Counted from the stretch's first letter, positions 46,072-57,005 are shown. The stretch is DNA of 64,000 nucleotides from CAWGXG01 sp963826505 (GCA_963826505.1 CAWGXG010000005.1:1-64000); one strand, 5' to 3'. The notes: generated by a model from the sequence alone, not told the origin. Made by a program: numbers and translations.

Positions 46072-46512
46072 ATGCCGCAATCCAAACATAAGCGACCGTT
46101 CGGCGTGACCATTATCGCCTTCCTGCTGCTGCTCAACGGCGTGCTGGCAACCGCGCGTGGTGCCCGAATCACGTACCAGTTCTACGAAGAGCAAAACGGC
46201 CAGATCGAGGCTGGCAAGATATCCGAGCGAGCTGTGGACTTGACGCTGATCGAATGGCTGACACTCCCCGTGACCGCCGCCGGGATCATCATAGCGTGGG
46301 GCATGTGGACGCTCCGGCCTGCGGCGTGGCTGGCAACTATGACCCTGCAGGGGTTGTACCTGGCAGCGCAGCTCTACGATTACGGTCAGGGGCAGCATGT
46401 TTACCCGCAACTGCTGGTGACCGTCCTCACGGTGTTCTATCTCAACCAGCGCGATGTGAAGCTCGTCTTTCGCCGAACTGAGAATTCCGCGCGGGAGGGA
46501 TCGTCCACATGA
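46072..46512 (+). CDS. Small integral membrane protein
   Basis: 146 residues from MPQSKHKRPFGVTIIAFLLL; GGGAG precedes this ATG, and the frame upstream to 45847 runs through repeat C and is not coding. Three or four helices: GVTIIAFLLLLNGVLATARG, LIEWLTLPVTAAGIIIAWGMW, AAWLATMTLQGLYLAAQLY, YPQLLVTVLTVFYLN. Layout is like DUF-type integral membrane proteins that fine-tune lipid or stress responses, but no family is secure. The stop overlaps the ATG of the next gene (ATGA), so the two are coupled. Confidence 0.7.
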   Translation: MPQSKHKRPFGVTIIAFLLLLNGVLATARGARITYQFYEEQNGQIEAGKISERAVDLTLIEWLTLPVTAAGIIIAWGMWTLRPAAWLATMTLQGLYLAAQLYDYGQGQHVYPQLLVTVLTVFYLNQRDVKLVFRRTENSAREGSST

Positions 46513-48326
46513 GCGATGATCTGGCCCTGCTGCGCACGTATGAGCCGGTGGTGCGTTACACCTACGGCGAGTTGTTCTTCCCTATGGACGTCGACCGGTA
46601 CGTAGCACACTGTGCTCTGTGGGTACAACCGCCCTACGCCCCCGCCTTCGAGCTGATCCCACGTGGCGACCTGACGCTGGAGCGATTGTCCGAACCGCGG
46701 TCCGACGAGCCGCAAAGCACGTACTTTTTGCGCTTTGTCGAACCCATGAGCGCACTTGCGCAGCAACTCTACCGGGCGCAGACCAAAGACCGCCCGTATT
46801 TCCAGTCACGCGGGCGGCTGGCGCGGGTCGGGCTGCTGCCCAGACTGGTGGATGCGCTGTTTTCCGTGACACTGCTGCTGCGCGGGACAGTGCCGGGCGG
46901 AACAACTAGTGCCGCCGAAAAAACTTACCGCGAGCTGCAAGCTGCCACCACGCGTTACACGTATTACGGGCGTGTGTTGCGCCAGGATGGCTACATCGTC
47001 CTGCACTACCTTTTTTTCTATTGCATGGATGATTGGCGCTCATCGTTCTACGGGGTCAATAACCACGAAGCCGACTGGGAGCAAATCTTCGTCTACCTGG
47101 AGGATGACAGCGGCGACTCGCCCCAACCCGTCTGGGTAGCCTACGCCGCGCACGATTTTCACGGGGACGACATGCGCCGCCGTTGGGACGATCCCGAATT
47201 ACGGAAGGTCGGCACGCATCCCGTGATTTATGCCGGAGCGGGATCGCATGCCAGCTACTTCTCGCCGGGCGAGTACATGATCACGGTTAGCCTGTCAGCG
47301 TTCCAGCCCCTGATCCGGGTCCTCGAACGAGCGGCGCGTTTCTGGCAGAGCACGCTGCGCCAGGGCGAACCCGATGCGCCGCCACTCGACATCGCCGGAC
47401 TGTTCCGTATCCCGTTCGTGGACTACGCGCGCGGCGACGGTCTCAGCATCGGGCCGGGCGGCGATCACGAATGGGCACCTACCCTGCTTGATCCTGTTCC
47501 TGGCTGGGTAACTGACTATCATGGGCTGTGGGGCTTCTACGCGCAGGACCCGGTATCCGGTGAAAACGCGCCTGCCGGGCCGAAGTACAACCGCGACGGC
47601 ACTATTCGCCGGGCGTGGCACAACCCGCTGGGCTGGGCGGGACTGACGAAAATCAAGCCTCCCCGCCAGATGGCCGCTGACCTGCGCGACGAGATCACCC
47701 AACTGCACGCAAACCAGGCTGGCAGCCGATCGATAGCCATGCAGCAGCACGATGACCTGACCCGCCTCTACTCCCGCTACAGCGCGCTGGATGCCCAGTC
47801 ACACCTCGCTGGCCCGCGCCAGGCCGCCCGCGCCGAGATCGAGGCGCGCGAAGCCGCGCTCAACACCTTGTACGATACCATCGCCGTACGTGAAGCCATG
47901 ATAAAGGCCTGTGAGGAACAACTGGCCCGTATCGAAGCCGGGGACCGGGGCCGCATGCGCGCGGACATCCGGCACGCCCACGAACCACAAAGCGAGGGGG
48001 AAATCCGCTTCAGCAGTCTGGCCGAGAGCTGGGCCGCGTTCAGCATCGGATTGCTACTGATCGGCTTCGTCGCACTCTATCTTACCTCGCGCGACTGGCT
48101 GAAAGGGCTGGTCGTCCTGATCAGTGTGTTCATGGTCTTCGAGTTGGTATTCCGCCGTCGTTTCCAGACCCTGATCGTGCAGGCCACACTGGCGCTCACC
48201 GTTCTCGCCACTCTGATCTTGATTTATGCCTTCTTCTGGGAAATAGTAATCTTGAGCGTGGTGGGCATGGGCCTGCTGGTCATCGTCGACAATCTGCGCG
48301 AGCTGCAAGGCTCACGCAGACGGTAG
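46509..48326 (+). CDS. Vps62-like domain membrane protein
   Basis: 605 residues, MSDDLALLRTYEPVVRYTYG. The middle region carries the Vps62/NLP-like motif VNNHEADWEQIFVYLEDD, then VWVAYAAHDFHG and THPVIYAGAGSHASYFSPG, the usual H-E-x-DWE...GSHAxYF set. A coiled coil (residues about 415-485, QAARAEIEAREAALNTLYDT) leads to four C-terminal membrane helices (AFSIGLLLIGFVALYL, LVVLISVFMVFELVF, ATLALTVLATLILIYAFFW, IVILSVVGMGLLVIV). Role unknown in bacteria; metal binding through the His/Glu/Asp set is an inference. Coupled to the small membrane gene before it. Confidence 0.65.
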   Translation: MSDDLALLRTYEPVVRYTYGELFFPMDVDRYVAHCALWVQPPYAPAFELIPRGDLTLERLSEPRSDEPQSTYFLRFVEPMSALAQQLYRAQTKDRPYFQSRGRLARVGLLPRLVDALFSVTLLLRGTVPGGTTSAAEKTYRELQAATTRYTYYGRVLRQDGYIVLHYLFFYCMDDWRSSFYGVNNHEADWEQIFVYLEDDSGDSPQPVWVAYAAHDFHGDDMRRRWDDPELRKVGTHPVIYAGAGSHASYFSPGEYMITVSLSAFQPLIRVLERAARFWQSTLRQGEPDAPPLDIAGLFRIPFVDYARGDGLSIGPGGDHEWAPTLLDPVPGWVTDYHGLWGFYAQDPVSGENAPAGPKYNRDGTIRRAWHNPLGWAGLTKIKPPRQMAADLRDEITQLHANQAGSRSIAMQQHDDLTRLYSRYSALDAQSHLAGPRQAARAEIEAREAALNTLYDTIAVREAMIKACEEQLARIEAGDRGRMRADIRHAHEPQSEGEIRFSSLAESWAAFSIGLLLIGFVALYLTSRDWLKGLVVLISVFMVFELVFRRRFQTLIVQATLALTVLATLILIYAFFWEIVILSVVGMGLLVIVDNLRELQGSRRR

Positions 48327-48446
48327 CCGAATGACCCTCTCTTATAGGAGTGCCCCACCTCAGTATGGTCAAAAAACCTGGTGTTCAAAATATCGCCTGG
48401 ACAAGGAATCCGCTCCCTGAAAACATTACCTGCATTTCAAATTTAC

Positions 48447-51400
48447 CTACAGCTTCCCTAGCTCGATTTGAACATCATGCGTTCCGCCATCCTTTAACAA
48501 AGGAATTGCCCCATCGGGAACAATAGTGCCATCAAGCCTGGTCTGAATCACACCACAATTGACCCCAAGGGGATTGTTGACTTGAATGTTATACAGCGTT
48601 CCACTGGCATTGTAGGACAATTCATAACTAGCCCAATCACTGGGAATACATGGGTCGACCACCAATCTATCGCCGGTGCGCTTCAAACCCAGAATAGCCT
48701 CGATCCCCAGGCGATACATCCAGCTTGCAGAGCCTGTATACCATGTCCAGCCGCCGCGGCCCGTGTGTGGCCCAGCACTATATACATCAGCAGCCACCAC
48801 ATAGGGTTCGACCCGATACCTGCCAGCTTTTTCGGTGGTGTCACCGTGCGCGATCGGATTCAGCATCCCGAACAGCTCAACGGCGCGGTTGCCTTGTCCC
48901 AGTTGGGCAAAAGCCCATGCGGCCCACACCGCCGCGTGGGTATATTGACCGCCATTTTCACGAATTCCAGGCGGATAGCCTTTGATATAGCCCGGATCGC
49001 GGGGCGTTTTGTCAAACGGAGGCGTGAATAAGAGTAAGAGCTGATCCTCATCGCGAACCAGGTGCTCGGCGACAGCCTTCATGGCCTGCGTCATGTGGTC
49101 AGGATCACCTGCCCCAGACAGCACGGCCCACGATTGAGCAATCGAGTCAATCTGACATTCCTGATTCTGTGCTGATCCCAGGGGCGTCCCGTCGTCGTAA
49201 TAGGCCCGCCGATACCAGTGTCCATCCCAAGCCTGGGTGTCAAGCGTTGCTTTCAGGTGCTGCGCTTGATCGCGGTAAGTCTGAGCCTGATCAAAATCCT
49301 CCATGCGTTCGCAGAGCGGGATCATGCTGGTTAATACGCTGTACAAAAACCATCCATCCCAGACACTTTCGCCGCGCCCCCCAACACCGACCCGGTTCAT
49401 GCCATCATTCCAATCTCCTGTACCCATCAATGGCAACCCATGAACACCCGCTGTTGAGCCACGTTTGATGGCACGAAGACAATGTTCATAAACCGTATAG
49501 TCCTCGCTCGTGATTTCATAGTACCCGTAGCGTTCTTCTTCATCCGGTTTCAATGCATCGCCACGCAGGAAGGGAGTTTTCTCCCTCAGGATGGCTGTGT
49601 CACCGGTCGTTCTGACGTAGTGGGCCACGACGAAAGGCAGCCACAGCAGATCGTCTGAGAAGCGCGTCCGCACTCCTCGCCCTGACGGAGGATGCCACCA
49701 ATGCAGCACATCGCCCGCCTCGAACTGGTGGCGTGAGGCGCGGAGAATGTGGTCATGAGCAATCGCTGGCGCCATCAAAACCAGAGCCATCACGTCCTGC
49801 AGCTGGTCGCGGTAGCCGAACGCTCCGCTGGATTGGTAGAACCCGGTTCTTCCCCATATGCGGCAGGCAAGCGCCTGGTAAAGCAGCCAGCGGTTTAACA
49901 TGATATCCATGGCTGGATCAGGAGTACGAACAGTAACCGTCCCTAAGATTCCGTTCCAGAACGCGTGGGTAGTCTGCCATGCAACCTCAACTTGCGCCGG
50001 GTCTTGAAAGCGCTGGATAAGCTCCAGAGCATGTTCTTTGTTGTCTCCTTCACCCAACAAGAAATAGACTTCTTCGATCCCGCCGACCGGCAAATCGATG
50101 TGAAGCTGAATAGCGGCGCTCGGATCACCACCCGGTTCCACCCTGCTTGCCAGGCCAATGCGTCCGAGCGCAGCAGGCCGGCTGAGGCTTCCCATACCGC
50201 CCAGAAACTCGGTTCGGTCAGCCGTCACGCCATGCGGTGCCTTGTTGGAAGTCAGAAACGCCACCCGCTCTCCGAATTCGGTATTATAAGCGTTGCGCGC
50301 CAGCAGGGCCCCGCGGTTGTGGTCATACTCTGGAATAATGTACGGCTGTGAAGCGTTTCGGGTCACGCCGAGCACCCATTCGGCGTAGTACGTGACTGTA
50401 ATGCGCCGGGGATGACTCCAGGTATTTTCCAACCGCAATTTGATGATTTTGACCGGTGCATCGGGTGCAATGAAAAGCTGAGTGTCCTGCTTCAATCCCT
50501 GGCTGTTGTGTTGAAAAACGGAGTAACCCGCCCCATGCCGTACTAGATAGGGTTCAGCATCGCGGCTGGGAAGTGGCATAGGTGACCATACCCGGGCGGT
50601 CTCCTCATCACGCAGATAGAGGGCTTCGCCCGGGGCATCGGTGACCGGATCGTTGCTCCAAGGAGTCAGCCTGTTCTGGCTGCTGTTCCCCGACCACGTG
50701 TATCCTGCACCTGCCTCGGATACTAAGAATCCAAACGTTTCGTTGGCGATAACGTTCACCCAGGGGGCAGGTGTCCACTGCCCTGGCGCAAGGTATATCA
50801 CGTATTCTTTGCCGTCGGCGCTAAACCCGCCCCACCCATTGTCATAGCTCAAGTTGTCGGGCCGGAGCAACGGCGTCGTGGCTTCGACTGTTTCTGAATC
50901 CAGGCTGGGGGTAAAGAGCGGCAGTGGCGTTTGTGGTTCAGGCCCATGGGCCAGTTGTTCGGCCAGTGATCCTTTTTGACCATTCAAGACAACGCGGGCG
51001 GTAGTCTGAATCAGGATACGATCCGCCTCGCTCAACTGATCGGCATTCAGCATAAAAATGCCGCCGCGCCGGTTCAGCCAGGCGCTGCTGTGGGAGCGCA
51101 TGATCAGGCGGTGAAGCTGCCCCTGAAGTTCCTGTGAATAACTGCTGTCATGGAGGTTCAGGATCACCAAATCGATCCTGAGCTGTTGGTTGCGCCAGTA
51201 GGTATGTGCCTGTAGGAGTTCTTGCACGAGTAGAAGCTGAGTGGCATCGCTAATGCGGACGAGAAGAATCGGATAATCGCCTGAAATGCTATGAGCCCAC
51301 AGCCCGGACTGCCCTTTCGTATTGGCGCTAAGCACTTCTAAGGGCGCCCTCAGTTTCGCAGAGGGATAGAGGAGCGCAGCCAGCACCTGCTGTATAAGCG

Positions 51401-54400
51401 CCAATTGCGGCGTGCCGAGGTCAAGCTGGCGCAGAGCAAGTTCATTCTGGCGACGGGCACTATCGAAAGCATGCGCGATGACGGGCCACTCCTTATATCG
51501 GTCGGCAAGGCTAATTGCCTCCTCGCGGGAGTGAGTTGCCAGCGTAAGGTAGGCGAAGCGCACCCTGGCATGCGGTTTTAGAACGAGATCCTGACCCAGT
51601 GACATGATAGGATCAAGGGTAACGCCCATCTGTTGCGAAAGACCGAGAGCGCCGCGCTGAAATGCCGCTGGCGACTGAACTGTCAGACCTCTTCCAATAA
51701 AACGCATCCGGTCGCCGTCATATGTGCTGGGCAGCTTATCGTCTGAGTCGGTGATGAGCACGTGCCCCAGATATATTGGCTCCTCGTCAGCAGCGCGTGG
51801 ACGGCGATGAAACAACAGCATATTGTGTTCGGGCAAATAAACACTTTCAACAAACAGCTTGTTGAAAGCCGGGTGCTGTTCCGCTTGTGGAGCCAGCAGC
51901 ACTTCACCATAGCTCACCAGTCTTAAATGCCGTTCCTGATCGCTATGATTGACGAGCGTTATACGCCGGATCTCGACATCATCGTCCGCCGAAACCGTGA
52001 TGCGCATGTGTAACGCGATGTCATGATCACGGCGTCGAAACTCGGCTTGGTGGGGATAAAACAGAACCTGTTGGCTGAGGGGCGTGACCTTCGTAGGTTG
52101 GAATCCTGCTGACCAGACGGCCCCATTATCCTGATCTTGCAGGTAGATCCAGGTACCCCAGCCATCGCTGGTAGTATCCGCCTGCCAGCGAGTGAGGCCC
52201 AATCCCTGCCACTGGCTATAACCACCTCCCGCGCTGGTGATGAGCGTGCTATACCGTCCGTTGGAAAGTACATGCACCGGGGACAGGGTGGCATCAATAG
52301 GCACAGGCCAGGGGGCCAGCGTCAGATGAGTCTTCTGCAGCGTATCGGCAATCATTTCATCCTGGTGGGGATATTCGACAGGTGCCTGGCTGGGTACTTT
52401 CTCCTGCAGCAATATCTCAACGCTTTGCACGGCTGGATCGGTGTGAAACCGATGGATCATGGGGTCGTGCAGAAGATAATTGGTCAGCGAAAGCAAGATC
52501 ATGCCTTGATGATGCGCCATGTAGGATTGGACAACCGCATGATCCTGGCGCAGCGGCAGCCGAGACGGCGAATAGTCCACTGCCTCATAAAATCCATAAT
52601 GCCCGCGCATTTTCAGATCATCAAGGCGATCCATGTTCTGTCGCACAGCTTGCGGGCGCAGCCGTAAAGCAAGCAAAGAGGCGTAGGGGGTGATGACGAG
52701 ATCCTGAGCAAGACCGCGCTGAAAACCCAGACCGGGTACACCAAAAGCCCGATATTGATACGTCATATTGCCGTCAAAAGCGTAGTAGCTCGACTCGGAG
52801 ATGCCCCATGGCACGGTTTTCTCCCGACCATAGGCAATCTGATAATCGACTGCCGCCCGACAGCTTTGAGTCAGGAAAGTGTGTTCATAGCTCTCCATGA
52901 GCAGCGTCGGCATGAGATATTCGAACATTGTTCCACTCCATGACAGCAGTGTACGAGCATTGACGACATTGGTCATAGGGCGGCCCAAATGCAGCCAGTG
53001 GCTTTGCGGAACATCGTGTTTGGCAATCGCCAACAGGCTGCCAAGACGTGCTTCAGACGCTAACAAGTCGTAGTAGTTATCGTCAAGCTGCTCCCGCGTG
53101 ACGTTGTAACCGATGTGGAATACTTTGCGTTGGGTATTGAACAGGAACGCAAAATCCATCGCCTGAAAGTAGGCTTCGGCTTGGAACGCCAAATTCCGAT
53201 ACCCTGCCAATAGCGTTCTGACTCGCAACTGGGTTGAATTGAGACGCTCTCCCAGTTGATCGCACCAGGTGCGGGCTTCGCGGATCTGCTCCGCTGAACC
53301 CTCGTCGTCTAATAACAGCTCTTGGATGTGTTGTATACGGGAATAGGCCGATTCGCAGATCGCGGCGAGATCGCGCAGGCGCGGCGCCGGGGAGAATGCC
53401 GCCACCAAAGCTTGCCAACCCGACGAAAGAAGCGCTGAACTACCCGGCTGAGTGAAGAGCGACGGTGGCTGGTTCAAAGGCAATAACCAAGGGAGAAATA
53501 GATCCATGTCGCGCTGCAAATTCGTCACGTGATGTTGGAATCGTTCCGAAGCCATGCGCAAGCCGCTCAGTATCTGGGCATTGGGCGCAGCCACATCTGA
53601 CTCAAGCACGCCGAAAATCAGGCGTGAAAGTTCTGCCCATATTTCTTGATTCAACGACATTAGCAGAGCAGCCCAGCGCTCAGGGGTGTGTTGAACAACT
53701 TGGATTTGCTGGTGCAGGGAGGTCGTGAAGGCATATAAGGTCGCCACTGACGTATCCGGGTTTTTGTGGACGAGGTCATCGAGGCTTGCCTCTAAAAGTC
53801 CGAGCGTGTCCAGCAATCCTTGCCATCGTTGAGAGCCTATCGCGTCAGCGTCGGGAAACGACAGGCAAGCCTGCTTGATCACAATCAGACAGCCTGCCCA
53901 GTTTCCGCTATCGACGGTCGAGACGTAACGCGGCAAGAGCGGCTCCAAACTCTGCGTATCGTACCAGTTTAGGAGATGACCACGATGGCGCTCTAGGTGA
54001 TCGATAGTATCGAAAGTCGCTTGCAGCCGCAGGACCAAATCTAGCGCCCCAATATACCCCAGGTCATATGCAGCCAGGGTAGACAGAAGCAGCATACCGA
54101 TGTTCGTCGGTGACGTACGGTGGGCAATAACGGTACGTGGCGCTTCCTGAAAGTGATCCGGTGGCAGCCAGTGGTCTTCAGGTCCGACCATTTGCTCAAA
54201 AAACAACCAGGTTTGGCGGGCCAGGTGGTGTAAAGCAACTTCCTGCTTCGTAGATAGCAGCGGTTCCGAGCGGGCATTAGGACGACTGATCCAGTAAGCG
54301 ATCTGGGGAGAAAAAAACCATAATGTCAGAAATGGCGCCGCGAGAGGAAGTGCCCTCGGGTTCAGCACGCCGACTGTGAGGCCAACCAGCCCCACCAGGA

Positions 54401-57002
54401 CAGGAACCAGGATCATCTCACGCCAGGTCGATTCTGAGCCGTGGTCTTCCCCGAAAAACCGCGCGGTGTCCGCAGATGTCGTCCATTGCAGCAGTTGTTT
54501 TCGCGTGATGAGCAAGCGTATTAAGGTGATGGCAATCGCATCGAATGCCAGGAGCGCTTCGTAAGGGAGAAAAGCGAGTGCCAACAACCAGCGCCATGCA
54601 TCCATGCGGAAGGGTCGTAGGGTATCGCCCAAAGTTGCCGTCTGAGAACCGTGGCGCAGCCCTGCCAACATCGTCATGAAGAGAGGGAAACCCAGAGTCC
54701 CCAGGCCGACCAGCGTCCAAACCAGTGGCACGCCAAGCAGGCCCAACCAGGCCGCTACATATAAGATCAGTAACGCAGGAGAAATGAGGCTGCGCCGCAG
54801 ATTATCCAGAATCTTCCACCGGTCAAGCAAAGAAAGCGTATTGGGGACGCTTTTGCCCACTTCGTCGCTGGGAACACGGGGCAGCAACCAGGGCACTAAT
54901 TGCCAATCACCGCGTATCCAGCGGTGCAGCCGGCGCGAATAGCCCAAATAACGGGCCGGGTATTCCTCCAGCAGCACGATATCAGTTACCAACGCCACAT
55001 GTGCATAAATGCCTTCGAATAGATCGTGGCTTAGCAGCGCGTTTTCTGGTATTCGATTGATAACACACGCCTCGAAAACGTCGACGTCATAGATGCCTTT
55101 GCCCACATAGCTGCCCTCACCGAATAAATCCTGGTACACATCGGACACGGCGCGGGTATACAAATCCAGTCCGACCTCACCAGCAAAAATCTGAGTAAAC
55201 AGGGATTGATTGGCGCTGGTCGGTTTGACTTCGGTGCGCGGTTGGAGAATGGCATAGCCAGCCGTTACCTTGCCCGTGAGTGGCTCGTATTCCGCGCGAT
55301 TGAGTGGATGAGCCAGCGTGGCAATCAGGCGGCGAGCGCTGTCTTCCGGCAAAATGCTGTCGGCATCCAGGGTGATAACATACTGGATGTGCGGTAAAAC
55401 GCTCAGATCGCCGACCTGGTCTGTGTATGACGTCGTAGCGCTTCCTCGGAGCAAATGGTTGAACTCCACTAGCTTGCCGCGCTTACGTTCCCAACCCATC
55501 CAACTGTCTTGCTTGGCATTCCACTGCCGCGCACGATGAAACAGGAAAAAAGGGCGAATGTCCCGTTCATATTTGGCATTGAGGGCAGTGATCCCGGCCC
55601 GGACATAACTCACGAGGGCATCATCATCAGGCATATGCTGGCTTGGAGCATCGGCATAATCAGTGAGCAACGCAAAATACAGATAGGGATCGGTGTTCCG
55701 CAAGTAGTGCAGTTCCAACTGCTGCAGGAGTGAATCAATCTCCTCAGTATCGGTGAGTAAGGTGGGGATGACTACGATCGTCTGGCACTCGATGGGGATA
55801 CCGTCCTGGAAATCCAGTCGTGATAACACGCGGGGCGATAGACTGTGCGTGATGACCCAGTTGACCAGATTGACGGCAACCGCCGTAGCCGGTAAAAAGG
55901 TCAAGAGACCCACGCCAATGACCTGGATAACCATGCCGCCCAACGCCGCGGAGAGGATCATGCTCAAAAACACGAGTGCACATGCGAGTGCCACGATGCT
56001 GCCCAGGTAGGTCAGGGTTGGGTGAGCGAGGAGCCAGCGGCGTAAGGCAATCGACCACGTTGGCTGATAATGCAGGCCATCTTCCAGGCGGCGGCGTCCA
56101 GGCCCGATCAGGTAATAACCCACATGGACTGTCCGTAAAGTGGGGGACGCTTCGGTACTGAGTGCTATCGCCTGCCGGGCAACTTCTTCTTCCTCCTGCT
56201 TCGTCAGGCGGGCGAGATTCTCAATCGCAGTCCGGTAGCTGTTGCGCGTGTCAAAATCCATTGTAGGATAAACCCTGGCGGGATCTAGCCGGAGAATCTG
56301 TTCAACCACGCACACGCTTTCGAAGAAGCTTTTCCAGTCCTGGATAGCTAACATTCGTAAGCTGGTGATGCAGTGTCCAACGAGGCTGTCGTCGGCGCCG
56401 GACGGAACAGCGGATACAGACGGGGGCTCGGCCTGGACAAGATTAGCCAGAGCATTCGTCAGGCTGCCCAGAATTCCCAGGCGCAGCATCGTAGGAAATG
56501 CCCACAGTTCGCCCATCGTCAACGACACACCCTCCGCCTGAAAGGCGTGAAGGAAGGCGATGGTATCTTCGATGTTTATCTGAGAATTACCGTAGGCAAT
56601 TGCTTCATGAGCAAGCGCATAGATGCGTGGAAACTTTGCCCAAGCCGTGTTTTGGAGCTTGGGTAACTGCTGATAGTAGCCCGATGGCATATCTTCGCGA
56701 ACCTGGCGGATGGTTTGCTGAACCACGAAGAAGTTGTCCAAGAGCCACTCTGCCGCGTAGGAAGGCGGAATGTTTTGTTGCGCTGTAATGATGAAGTGCT
56801 GGTAGGCACGGTTTAGGATCTGCTCCTGCTGTTGCAGCCGCTGCAGGGGCAAAGCTTTGCCAGCCATGTCTTGAGAAAGAACATATTGTCCGGCGAGCTG
56901 ACGAGCTAAGTCCACTACAGGATTTACCTTAAAGACTTCGCCCTCTAGTTGCTCCGTCTCCTGGGCATAGATGAGGTTTGCTGAAGATGAATTGTGTGCC
57001 AT
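48447..57002 (-). CDS. Cyclic beta-1,2-glucan synthase-like giant protein (GT84 / glucoamylase-like / GH94)
   Basis: 2851 residues, full length for the NdvB/Cgs family. N-terminal cytoplasmic region, membrane helices near 330-390, GT84-type glycosyltransferase with DADS near 546-549 and RWIRGDWQ near 694, further helices to about 930, a glucoamylase-like domain (TSPTNIGMLLLSTLAAYDLGYI, FLTQSCRAAVDYQIAYGREK), and two beta-sandwich/GH94 halves ending with GTGDWNDGMNRVG near 2480 (the phosphorylase general-acid Asp) and WTWYTGSASWMYR. In rhizobia such proteins initiate, elongate and cyclise beta-1,2-glucan from UDP-glucose, then trim it by phosphorolysis, for periplasmic osmoadaptation. Product here not proven. 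It begins 4 bases after the USP stop. Confidence 0.85.
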   Translation of the reverse strand: MAHNSSSANLIYAQETEQLEGEVFKVNPVVDLARQLAGQYVLSQDMAGKALPLQRLQQQEQILNRAYQHFIITAQQNIPPSYAAEWLLDNFFVVQQTIRQVREDMPSGYYQQLPKLQNTAWAKFPRIYALAHEAIAYGNSQINIEDTIAFLHAFQAEGVSLTMGELWAFPTMLRLGILGSLTNALANLVQAEPPSVSAVPSGADDSLVGHCITSLRMLAIQDWKSFFESVCVVEQILRLDPARVYPTMDFDTRNSYRTAIENLARLTKQEEEEVARQAIALSTEASPTLRTVHVGYYLIGPGRRRLEDGLHYQPTWSIALRRWLLAHPTLTYLGSIVALACALVFLSMILSAALGGMVIQVIGVGLLTFLPATAVAVNLVNWVITHSLSPRVLSRLDFQDGIPIECQTIVVIPTLLTDTEEIDSLLQQLELHYLRNTDPYLYFALLTDYADAPSQHMPDDDALVSYVRAGITALNAKYERDIRPFFLFHRARQWNAKQDSWMGWERKRGKLVEFNHLLRGSATTSYTDQVGDLSVLPHIQYVITLDADSILPEDSARRLIATLAHPLNRAEYEPLTGKVTAGYAILQPRTEVKPTSANQSLFTQIFAGEVGLDLYTRAVSDVYQDLFGEGSYVGKGIYDVDVFEACVINRIPENALLSHDLFEGIYAHVALVTDIVLLEEYPARYLGYSRRLHRWIRGDWQLVPWLLPRVPSDEVGKSVPNTLSLLDRWKILDNLRRSLISPALLILYVAAWLGLLGVPLVWTLVGLGTLGFPLFMTMLAGLRHGSQTATLGDTLRPFRMDAWRWLLALAFLPYEALLAFDAIAITLIRLLITRKQLLQWTTSADTARFFGEDHGSESTWREMILVPVLVGLVGLTVGVLNPRALPLAAPFLTLWFFSPQIAYWISRPNARSEPLLSTKQEVALHHLARQTWLFFEQMVGPEDHWLPPDHFQEAPRTVIAHRTSPTNIGMLLLSTLAAYDLGYIGALDLVLRLQATFDTIDHLERHRGHLLNWYDTQSLEPLLPRYVSTVDSGNWAGCLIVIKQACLSFPDADAIGSQRWQGLLDTLGLLEASLDDLVHKNPDTSVATLYAFTTSLHQQIQVVQHTPERWAALLMSLNQEIWAELSRLIFGVLESDVAAPNAQILSGLRMASERFQHHVTNLQRDMDLFLPWLLPLNQPPSLFTQPGSSALLSSGWQALVAAFSPAPRLRDLAAICESAYSRIQHIQELLLDDEGSAEQIREARTWCDQLGERLNSTQLRVRTLLAGYRNLAFQAEAYFQAMDFAFLFNTQRKVFHIGYNVTREQLDDNYYDLLASEARLGSLLAIAKHDVPQSHWLHLGRPMTNVVNARTLLSWSGTMFEYLMPTLLMESYEHTFLTQSCRAAVDYQIAYGREKTVPWGISESSYYAFDGNMTYQYRAFGVPGLGFQRGLAQDLVITPYASLLALRLRPQAVRQNMDRLDDLKMRGHYGFYEAVDYSPSRLPLRQDHAVVQSYMAHHQGMILLSLTNYLLHDPMIHRFHTDPAVQSVEILLQEKVPSQAPVEYPHQDEMIADTLQKTHLTLAPWPVPIDATLSPVHVLSNGRYSTLITSAGGGYSQWQGLGLTRWQADTTSDGWGTWIYLQDQDNGAVWSAGFQPTKVTPLSQQVLFYPHQAEFRRRDHDIALHMRITVSADDDVEIRRITLVNHSDQERHLRLVSYGEVLLAPQAEQHPAFNKLFVESVYLPEHNMLLFHRRPRAADEEPIYLGHVLITDSDDKLPSTYDGDRMRFIGRGLTVQSPAAFQRGALGLSQQMGVTLDPIMSLGQDLVLKPHARVRFAYLTLATHSREEAISLADRYKEWPVIAHAFDSARRQNELALRQLDLGTPQLALIQQVLAALLYPSAKLRAPLEVLSANTKGQSGLWAHSISGDYPILLVRISDATQLLLVQELLQAHTYWRNQQLRIDLVILNLHDSSYSQELQGQLHRLIMRSHSSAWLNRRGGIFMLNADQLSEADRILIQTTARVVLNGQKGSLAEQLAHGPEPQTPLPLFTPSLDSETVEATTPLLRPDNLSYDNGWGGFSADGKEYVIYLAPGQWTPAPWVNVIANETFGFLVSEAGAGYTWSGNSSQNRLTPWSNDPVTDAPGEALYLRDEETARVWSPMPLPSRDAEPYLVRHGAGYSVFQHNSQGLKQDTQLFIAPDAPVKIIKLRLENTWSHPRRITVTYYAEWVLGVTRNASQPYIIPEYDHNRGALLARNAYNTEFGERVAFLTSNKAPHGVTADRTEFLGGMGSLSRPAALGRIGLASRVEPGGDPSAAIQLHIDLPVGGIEEVYFLLGEGDNKEHALELIQRFQDPAQVEVAWQTTHAFWNGILGTVTVRTPDPAMDIMLNRWLLYQALACRIWGRTGFYQSSGAFGYRDQLQDVMALVLMAPAIAHDHILRASRHQFEAGDVLHWWHPPSGRGVRTRFSDDLLWLPFVVAHYVRTTGDTAILREKTPFLRGDALKPDEEERYGYYEITSEDYTVYEHCLRAIKRGSTAGVHGLPLMGTGDWNDGMNRVGVGGRGESVWDGWFLYSVLTSMIPLCERMEDFDQAQTYRDQAQHLKATLDTQAWDGHWYRRAYYDDGTPLGSAQNQECQIDSIAQSWAVLSGAGDPDHMTQAMKAVAEHLVRDEDQLLLLFTPPFDKTPRDPGYIKGYPPGIRENGGQYTHAAVWAAWAFAQLGQGNRAVELFGMLNPIAHGDTTEKAGRYRVEPYVVAADVYSAGPHTGRGGWTWYTGSASWMYRLGIEAILGLKRTGDRLVVDPCIPSDWASYELSYNASGTLYNIQVNNPLGVNCGVIQTRLDGTIVPDGAIPLLKDGGTHDVQIELGKL

Positions 57003-57005
57003 AGA

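Noticed and set aside
45553..46410. 285-codon ORF on the minus strand through repeat C
   Set aside because: It overlaps the true + strand membrane gene and the promoter repeat. Its apparent similarity to the repeat A region reflects the shared DNA, not a protein family.
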